Origin: Gamsiella multidivaricata
Taxonomy: Eukaryota > Mortierellomycota > Mortierellomycetes > Mortierellales > Mortierellaceae
Reading direction: 5' to 3'
DNA length: 64,000 nt
NCBI RefSeq assembly: GCF_025024155.1
Contig: NW_026251741.1
Location: 62,001 to 126,000, forward strand
Each line of letters opens with the position of its first letter. Positions within the stretch are counted from its first letter, which is position 1. A model generated the notes under the pieces. It ran no database searches. It saw only the letters and a list, made by a program, of their open reading frames with translations, and was not told where the DNA came from. The position numbers were made by a program, and so were the translations under genes. This document shows, piece after piece, positions 57,201 to 64,000 of the stretch.

Positions 57201-60200
57201 CCTGGGCTATGCGTCGCCAAATGTCTGCCATTATCGTCGCAGAGTGGGCATCGGCCTTCAAAGAACGTTCACAGTCATATCCGACCGAGGCTGGACTTCC
57301 ATTCGCCCTCACAGCATCAGCAGCGCTAACAACATGCTTGGTATCGGAGCCACCACTCAGCTACTTGGAGAGTATCACTGTTCTAAAGGGTATTCGCGCA
57401 GAAATTCAAGCGATGCTCAATGCCTTTGTCAGCGACGGCAAATTACCACAGGCGACTGTTCCTACTCTCCCTCAGGTTGCTGGTATGACGGACAGTGGTG
57501 ATGGCAGCAATTTCACTATCGACTACGCGCGTGAATTCGCCGCTGTTTCGGTGCCCAACTTGATGAACCAGATCAGCGCACGATCCCGTAAAAACGCCAT
57601 TCCCTTGTTGGAGGGTCGCCGCGACCGTGTCATTGCAAGCATCGGTTATTTCGAGTCTATAAAGGAAAAGGCCGATCTCTATGTTGCTGCTGCGGTTGGA
57701 TCGGCTGTTATTAACCTGGGGACTCTGCCTGCGAAGCTCAACCCGGTCATCAATAGTGTTATGAAGAGTGTCAGAGTAAGTTGATGGACTGCATCATATT
57801 ACTTGTTATTCATATTCGCATTCTGTACAAAACTGACCAACGTTAAATTCGGTTTGATTAGAGCGAGGAAAACGTTGAACTTCAAACACGTTCCGCATCG
57901 ACTCTGGCCAGCCTTATCATCCTCTGCAACTCACCATTCTGCAGTCTCCGGACAGTGCCAACTCCTAAACTGGTTAAGAATCTTGGACGATACCTTTGTG
58001 GTGACACTTCAATCACTCCTTCCTTGGACCAGGACTCGTCTCTTGAGGGCATCTTCTCGCTCAAGAAATCTAAGGATTCGGTGGCAGACAACAAGACCGT
58101 CAGCGGGCATGGCATGGAGGACGTCAAAATTTCAGCTAAGGACACCAAAATCGTCGAGGACGAGGAAACTAAACTGACAAGGCGAGGCGCCGTCGCAGCG
58201 TTCAAGGAGTTTGCAGAGCGATTTGGACCTGATCTGTTCATACAGATTCCTAAAGTCTGGGAGTGCATCAGCACCCCCTTGACGACGGCTTTTGCGCATG
58301 GCCCTATCACAGGGCCAACAGCACTTCAAGCAGACGACTGGCACGACATTATCGACGCCTTGGAGATGATCAAAATTTTGGTGCCGCATTTACATCCTGA
58401 GCTGTACCCATCGATCGAGCAACTAATGCCTCACATTGCTACCGCACTTCTGTCGCCATTCACCGTCGTCCGTCATGCTGCTGCTAAGTGCCTGGCGGTC
58501 ATCTGCAATGTTATTACTATCCCCGGCATGCATCAAGTCATTGACCGAGTGGTCCCACACCTCAGCGATTCTGTCAACGTGATTCGTCGCCAAGGTGCCG
58601 TCGAAATGATTAACGAGGTTGTTCAGATCATGGATGCAAAGATTCTGCCTTACGTTGTATTCTTGATCGTGCCTATTCTCGGCCGTATGAGTGATCCTGA
58701 CGAGCCGACCCGACTGGTATCAACTAATTGCTTCGCTCACCTCATCAAGCTTGTGCCTCTCGAAGCCGGTATCCCCGACCCACCAGAGATGTCCGCAGAG
58801 ATGTTGCAACAACGCCAGGAGGAGCGCCAGTTCTTGATGCAGTTGTTGGACAGCAAGAAATTGCAGCCGTACAGCATACCAATCAAAATCAAGGCAGAGT
58901 TGAGGAAATACCAGCAGGAGGGTGTCAACTGGCTTGCATTCTTGAATAAGTACCAGCTACACGGTATCCTGTGCGACGATATGGGTCTGGGCAAGACATT
59001 GCAATCAATTTGTATGTTGGCTAGCGACCAGCACGACCGAAAGGTCAAGTTGGCAGAGACAGGATTCCCTCAGTACGCTCACTGCCCCTCGATGGTGGTG
59101 TGTCCACCGACGCTGACCGGACATTGGTACCACGAGATTTTGCAGTACACGGACAATCTCAAGCCAATCATGTATACAGGCGCCCCTGCTGACAGAAAGC
59201 GTCTTCGATCCTCACTCCCGAAACACGACATTGTTATTATGTCGTACGATGTGGTTCGCAACGATATCGAGGACTTGGAAAAGATTCACTGGAACTATTG
59301 TATCCTGGATGAGGGCCACATCATTAAGAATGGACGGACAAAGATCACAAAGGCGGTCAAGATGGTCAAGGCGAATCACCGAGTCATCCTATCTGGAACG
59401 CCCATCCAAAACAACGTTCTCGAGCTGTGGTCATTGTTTGACTTTTTGATGCCAGGATTCTTGGGAACAGAGAAGCAATTCAACGAGCGATTCGGGAAGC
59501 CGATTTTGGCAAGTCGAGATTGCAAGAGCTCGTCCCGGGAACAAGAAGCAGGTATGTATTGGTTTCTAATGTGTTTTTTGTCTGGAAGCTCCGTTGTAAT
59601 GGTGAGTTATGCACTTGGTTAACCCAGAAGATTGTTGTTGTCCTAGGTGTGCTGGCACTGGAGGCGCTTCACAAGCAGGTGTTGCCATTCTTGCTGCGTC
59701 GTCTGAAGGAGGATGTTCTGAGCGACTTGCCACCCAAGATTATTCAGGATTATTATTGTGAACTGAGCGATTTGCAGAAACAGCTTTACGAAGAATTCTC
59801 AAAATCGCAGGTCAAGCGGGAAATGGAGGAGGAACTCACAGAGGAGAACAAGGCGGCCGACACGCCACAGAAGGCTACTCATATCTTCCAAGCCTTGCAG
59901 TATCTACGCAAACTGTGTAACCATCCGCTCCTGGTTGTCAATGAGAACCATCCCGAGCACGCCAAAGTTATGAAGCAGATCAGGGGACAATCGCTCCACG
60001 ATATAGGTTTTGCACCAAAACTTCAGGCCTTGAAGCAGCTGCTCATTGATTGTGGCATTGGGTCGAAGCCCATCTCGGAATCCAGCGCAGATGTGGAAGC
60101 ATCCTTGATCAGCGGCGGAGGATCGGCAGTCAGCCAGCATCGAGCGTTGATATTCTGCCAACAAAAAGCGATGCTCGACATTATCGAGAATGATCTCTTA

Positions 60201-60899
60201 CGACCGCTGCTACCTTCAGTGTCGTACATGCGTCTCGATGGTGCGGTTGACTCTTCTAAGCGACACGGCATTGTACAAAAGTTCAACGCAGATCCCTCCA
60301 TCGACTTGCTACTGTTGACGACTCACGTCGGAGGACTGGGACTGAATCTGACGGGTGCAGACACTGTCATTTTCGTGGAGCACGACTGGAATCCAATGAA
60401 GGATTTGCAGGCCATGGATCGCGCTCATCGGTTGGGACAGAAGAAGGTGGTTAATGTCTATCGATTGATTACAAAAGGAACTCTTGAGGAGAAGATCATG
60501 GGGTAAGTGCTGTTCTCTTAATTTGCTGCATTGCATCGCATCGTTACATTCTGTTCCTTAGTGCTAAGGTATCTCTTTATTCTTATTAGATTGCAAAAAT
60601 TCAAGCTGAATATTGCGAATACTATCATCAACCAGCAAAACTCGGGCATTCAGAGCATGGGCACAGACCAGATCTTGGATCTGTTCCAGATCAGCGGTGG
60701 CGACGACATGGATGGGTCTGGAAAGAAGAAGGGCAAGGGCAAAGGGGTTTCAGAGGGCAGTGTGAACGGCGGAGGCGACCATGGTGAGGACCAAAAAATG
60801 TCGACGAAGAACGTGCTCGAGTCACTCGAGGGTCTATGGGACGAGAAGCAGTACGAGGAGGAGTACAACCTGGACTCTTTCATCTCGAGTCTCAAATAG
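54268..60899 (+). CDS. MOT1: Mot1/BTAF1 Snf2-type ATPase that removes TBP from DNA
   Basis: Large nuclear ATPase that dissociates TATA-binding protein from DNA. Eleven exons: 54268-54278, 54395-54518, 54622-54724, 54813-55058, 55150-55378, 55460-55892, 55977-56497, 56611-57775, 57862-59551, 59647-60502, 60590-60899; 1895 aa. Exon 1 codes for only MTT and two bases of the next codon. The N-terminus MTTRLDRLVLLLETGSTAAV is the family start. HEAT repeats fill about residues 1-1250. The ATPase has DDMGLGKTLQS (about 1315), ILDEGHIIKN (about 1427), SGTPIQNNVLELWSLFDFLM, and, in the C-terminal lobe, THVGGLGLNLTGADTVIF and QAMDRAHRLGQKKVVNVYRL. The C-terminus IANTIINQQNSGIQSMGTDQ and the ending WDEKQYEEEYNLDSFISSLK are also typical. 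Intron 7 contains a T-run of about 20. Confidence 0.97.
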
Positions 60900-61146
60900 A
60901 AGCCTTTCATACCTTTTCTTTTCTTATGCATCATGCACAAATACAGTGATGCCGCGTTTTCTTGCTCCTTTCTTCACTTCTCTAGCGAATAATAATACAA
61001 GGGTCTTAGGCCCATATTGCATGCATGCATTTACTATTGATAATCACGAATGCTTTTATGTTTGTTGTCTATGGGCGTATTCTGTATGGGTTATAGTATC
61101 GACTTTGAAGCACCGCGAACTATATGGTGCCTCCGGTCACCTCTAG

Positions 61147-61861
61147 TCAAAGCTCATCCCGGCGACGTTCCTGGGGCTCCAAAAGCTGCAGGTATTCTAC
61201 AGCGAACGCACGGAAAATATTCGCCCAGCCCTCCACGACCTCAGGGGAGATGACGTCCGCGTTATCCTATTAGTTTTTCACAAAGTGCGAGAAAAAAAAG
61301 CGGTTAGAAACCGTGCCTTTCAGTAAGGAGATGCCAAGGTATATCTCCATAATCCTCACCTCCAGCCTGTGCCACACGCTTGGGAAGGGTGTAGGGATGA
61401 CATGAAAGATGGGAACGCCTCTTTGCAAGAACGGCCGGTGATCATCTTCGATTCCTCCATAGGGTGGATTGGCGGTCAAGAAGCCCTGCACCGGCTCTTC
61501 TGCGCCCAAATCGTCCATATCATCCTCGTCCTCTCCTGCTCCTTCCTGAAGTTTTTCTTTCTTCCTCGCCAGAACCTGACCTCCATGTAGCTTGGCTTCC
61601 CACAGTCGTTGCTCGATTGACATGGTGTGACGATGTGCCCAGTGCGTGGCGCTGAAATAATTGGGTACAGTAGGACTCTCGACGCCTAGGAGGTCGAGGA
61701 GGACAAAGAGCTCAATCCCGTCCAGATTGTTGGATGAAGAGCCGCCGCTTCTTCCGGTGGCAGTCCTGGTACGCGGGACAACCCTTTGTGCCCATTGCTC
61801 AGCAAGATGCCTAAGAAACGGGAGGTTAGATTAGTTTTCAGAAGTCATACATGCCCTGAAC

Positions 61862-61894
<33 letters not shown>

Positions 61895-62716
61895 CTTTTA
61901 CCTGGATCCATATAGTGAATCTGTGGCGCTCCATATCTTGAAGGCTTCTTCGCCATCGAAAAATATCAACTGCAACGTGGTCTCCTTGTCGGTCCTTCCT
62001 GGATGGTCCAAGGCACTGTCCAAACTTGCGGCCAGATCCAACAAGATCGCACACGGGGCTGCCGAATCCGTTGCAGCCACGAACGGCAGGGTATCATCTC
62101 CACCGTTCCATTGCGCCTCTGGCTTATCCGTTGGAGGGAAGTACTTTGAATCGAAATGGGCCGCGAACACTAAGCGGTTCTCGGCCTGGGGGTTCTTGGT
62201 GAAGACTAGGTTCGTGAAGGTCTTGGGTCCGAAGGGCGTGGTCTCTGTAAACCGATCGATCTCGACGTGCCACCCTGTACCGGGCGTCCCGGGCGCACGT
62301 CTGAATAACCGAGAGATACGTTCCTGGTCCTTTTGATGCTTCTTCGTCTTTGCCTTGGGATCATTTGTCCGTGGTTTGATCGGATTGTTGTGTTGGCTAT
62401 CGGGTGTGTCACCTCCAGTGAGACTGGTGGTGTTGAGTTTTGAGAAGTAATCGAGGATAAAGTCTTGAACCCGGGTATTGTTTGCAGTTCCAGAGACACG
62501 CGGGATCATGAAGGGGGAGAGGAGGGAGCCGTTGTAGGGATTGAAGCGGTTGGGATCTGAGGGTTCCCAGGAGGTGATGACCTCGAGGTCGGAGAGGGAT
62601 GACGGACGAAGGCTCCGTTGTTGGATAGGTGTGGATGCATGGACGAAGGATACGGAGGTGGTGGTGGAGGTGAAGAGTAGGAGGGAAGGGAGGAGGAGGA
62701 GGATGGGGTGATGCAT
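61147..62716 (-). CDS. Glutaminyl-peptide cyclotransferase (glutaminyl cyclase) with RDEL ending
   Basis: Zinc-dependent M28-fold enzyme that converts N-terminal Gln to pyroglutamate in the secretory pathway. Three exons: 62716-61902, 61810-61360, 61266-61147; 461 aa. Signal peptide at residues 1-27 (MHHPILLLLPSLLLFTSTTT, then SVSFVHA). Active-site blocks: LVFAAHFDSKYFP, FVAATDSAAPCAILLDLA, LIFFDGEEAFKIW, and DDHRPFLQRGVPIFHVIPTP with FPSVWHRLE. Two insertions distinguish it from the animal enzyme (about 360 aa): a basic Lys/Arg-rich stretch at about 110-140 and an acidic stretch (EGAGEDEDDMDDLGAEE) before the last active-site block. The protein ends RRRDEL, which fits an ER-retrieval signal. 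Intron 1 begins GTAAAAG followed by about 28 A. Confidence 0.93.
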
Positions 62717-63496
62717 CTTGGAGGGATGATGCTTTGTGTGGTGGGGGTGGAGGTGGAGGTTGATGAGGGACCAGGGCTGTGAAATACTTCAGGGCGGGTT
62801 TAAACTCCTACAAACGTGCTCTTCTCTCAGCAGCGACAGGAACCCTTGCATTAAATGATGAAACATTGCGCCGGGATCCTTCTCTCTCATACAAAAGGGT
62901 GCACCGAGTCGGTACTCGGAACTCGTCAGTTGAAACCCCCAGAGTCTTCACATCCTTCCGAACAGCAACCTGTTCTGCTTGTCTGTTTCTTTCCATCACT
63001 TAACTAGCGCTCAAAATTGTTGTCTACCAGGCACTAGGCCGCATTCCCATTGTTCAGGACATTCTTGGAATCGTCGAAAAAACTCCTCAAAGAGACAGAG
63101 AGAACAATGTGTTATTCGTTTTTAGATCAGGTCGAACAGAAATAGTTTACTGACGATGAATCAGGGAAAGTGCGAAGCGCGAAAGGCCTGTAGCTGCTGC
63201 TCGCATTGGGGAGCATCGATTATCATTCTGCTAGTGCAGTATGAATGGTGGGCGAAGGAATTATAAGACGAGATCAATGGATAAAGTCATAAGCAGGAGA
63301 GATCAATTGAAGGCGCGGACCAAATGAATGAGCCGTAGTTCTCTACTCTAGTAATGTTTATCGATATTTCGCCATCCATCTGTTACAATGCATTATTGAA
63401 TCACATTGTTGGCACCGCGAAGGGCCACCTTGTTGTGTTTTATATATATATATGTTTCTTTTGAAGACGACTAACGCTTACACACAGACGATGCGA
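62717..63496. other. Intergenic region, no gene seen
   Basis: About 780 bp containing the promoter side of the glutaminyl cyclase gene and the 3' region of the LACTB2-like gene. A short (TA)n run lies near 63441-63450. No supported coding sequence. Confidence 0.4.
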
Positions 63497-64000
63497 TCAA
63501 AGGCTCGCCTGCGCCTGTTGAATCGGCTCCCACACTGCGTCCGAGATTTCCTCAGCGGCCCCTCTACGGACCTTTCCATCCTGCTCCAACTTCTTGAGAT
63601 GCAACAGAACCTGGTGCTCAGCTGCAGGGTGCAGACTCGGTGGGTAGGCCTCATAGACCACTGCGACGATCTGCATTGCTGTCTTTCCTGTGTTGGGTTT
63701 GACACTACTGACGCCACTGATGCTACTGTCAGCAATGCTGCTGCCGTTGCTACTACCACCACCACTGCTTGTGAGGACGCTCAGAATCTGCTTCTCTCGA
63801 TCCAAACGGTGCGCAATGTATTCCCGAATCTTGGCCGGTCCATCTTCAATCACTGGTCCATGTCCGGGATAAATCTTGAACGGCTGGTTTCCTCCGATGG
63901 TCAATTGCCGCTCCAGCGATTTCATATAGCTGCTCAAGTCCTCAAAGACCGCCGTTCCCTGTCCCAGGACACAATCCGCCGTGAAGAGAGTGTTCTCCTC
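63497..64000 (-). CDS. LACTB2-like metallo-beta-lactamase fold protein, 3' part
   Basis: Partial gene; the start lies beyond the right end of the window. The visible 3' part begins FTADCVLGQGTAVFEDLSSY and contains IYPGHGPVIEDGPAKIREYI (a metal-binding His in the GHG motif), a Ser/Gly-rich insert, and the C-terminal winged-helix-like part VYEAYPPSLHPAAEHQVLLH with LEQDGKVRR. This matches LACTB2, in animals a mitochondrial single-strand endoribonuclease. The order ADC..GxG..FEDL..Y..SL then YPGHG is diagnostic of this branch. The Ser/Gly insert of about 30 residues is unusual. The N-terminal HxHxDH site cannot be seen here. Confidence 0.9.
   Translation of the reverse strand, partial: EENTLFTADCVLGQGTAVFEDLSSYMKSLERQLTIGGNQPFKIYPGHGPVIEDGPAKIREYIAHRLDREKQILSVLTSSGGGSSNGSSIADSSISGVSSVKPNTGKTAMQIVAVVYEAYPPSLHPAAEHQVLLHLKKLEQDGKVRRGAAEEISDAVWEPIQQAQASL

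Overview
The window reads as nuclear DNA of an early-diverging filamentous fungus, most likely of the Mortierella group (Mucoromycota). The grounds are multi-exon genes with short GT..AG introns, a fungal gene set (Gpa1-type G-alpha, chitin deacetylase, Bcd1, Mot1, Ctf8), non-LTR retrotransposon tails of a type I associate with Mortierellaceae, and a large LRR-containing protein family that I recognise from Mortierellaceae from memory only. Gene models below were built by hand from splice sites. The complete intact multi-exon models I report each sum to a multiple of three.

Layout. 0-14 kb is ordinary gene-dense sequence: farnesyl/geranylgeranyltransferase alpha subunit, pirin, GPI-type chitin deacetylase, tRNA-Thr(UGU), a LINE tail, G-protein alpha subunit, the box C/D snoRNP factor Bcd1, and a bestrophin-like channel. 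14.7-26.4 kb is a tandem direct duplication with a period of about 5.6 kb. Each unit carries a decayed 3' piece of a COX15 (heme a synthase) gene on the minus strand and a large LRR-containing gene on the plus strand. Unit 1 has an intact 1135-residue gene, unit 2 a pseudogene with four lesions, and a third unit is only a stub. Identity between units is patchy: a block of about 1.1 kb shows no visible difference while the flanks are clearly diverged, which points to gene conversion.

26.7-41.8 kb holds housekeeping genes: CK2 alpha, a 108-residue Cys-rich protein behind a clear TATA promoter, a FAM72-domain protein, an SDF2-like MIR protein, a medium-chain dehydrogenase/reductase, Ctf8, a LeuA-type 2-isopropylmalate synthase, and a 55-residue secreted peptide. 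42.2-45 kb contains coding-like minus-strand segments that I could not assemble or identify.

45.3-51.1 kb is a transposon island. It starts at tRNA-Gly(GCC) and contains two poly(A)-tailed retroposons inserted one after the other at the same 18-bp target, a third LINE tail, a 36-bp micro-insertion with its own 18-bp target duplication, a 20-bp-phased minisatellite, a solo LTR with 5-bp target duplication, and a frameshifted MULE transposase. 51.4-64 kb is again ordinary: a PAP2 lipid phosphatase, the Mot1/BTAF1 Snf2 ATPase (11 exons), a glutaminyl cyclase ending in RDEL, and the 3' part of a LACTB2-like metallo-beta-lactamase fold protein.

The genes do not form one pathway. The most unusual parts are the tandem LRR/COX15 array and the retroposon pile-up upstream of the tRNA-Gly gene.
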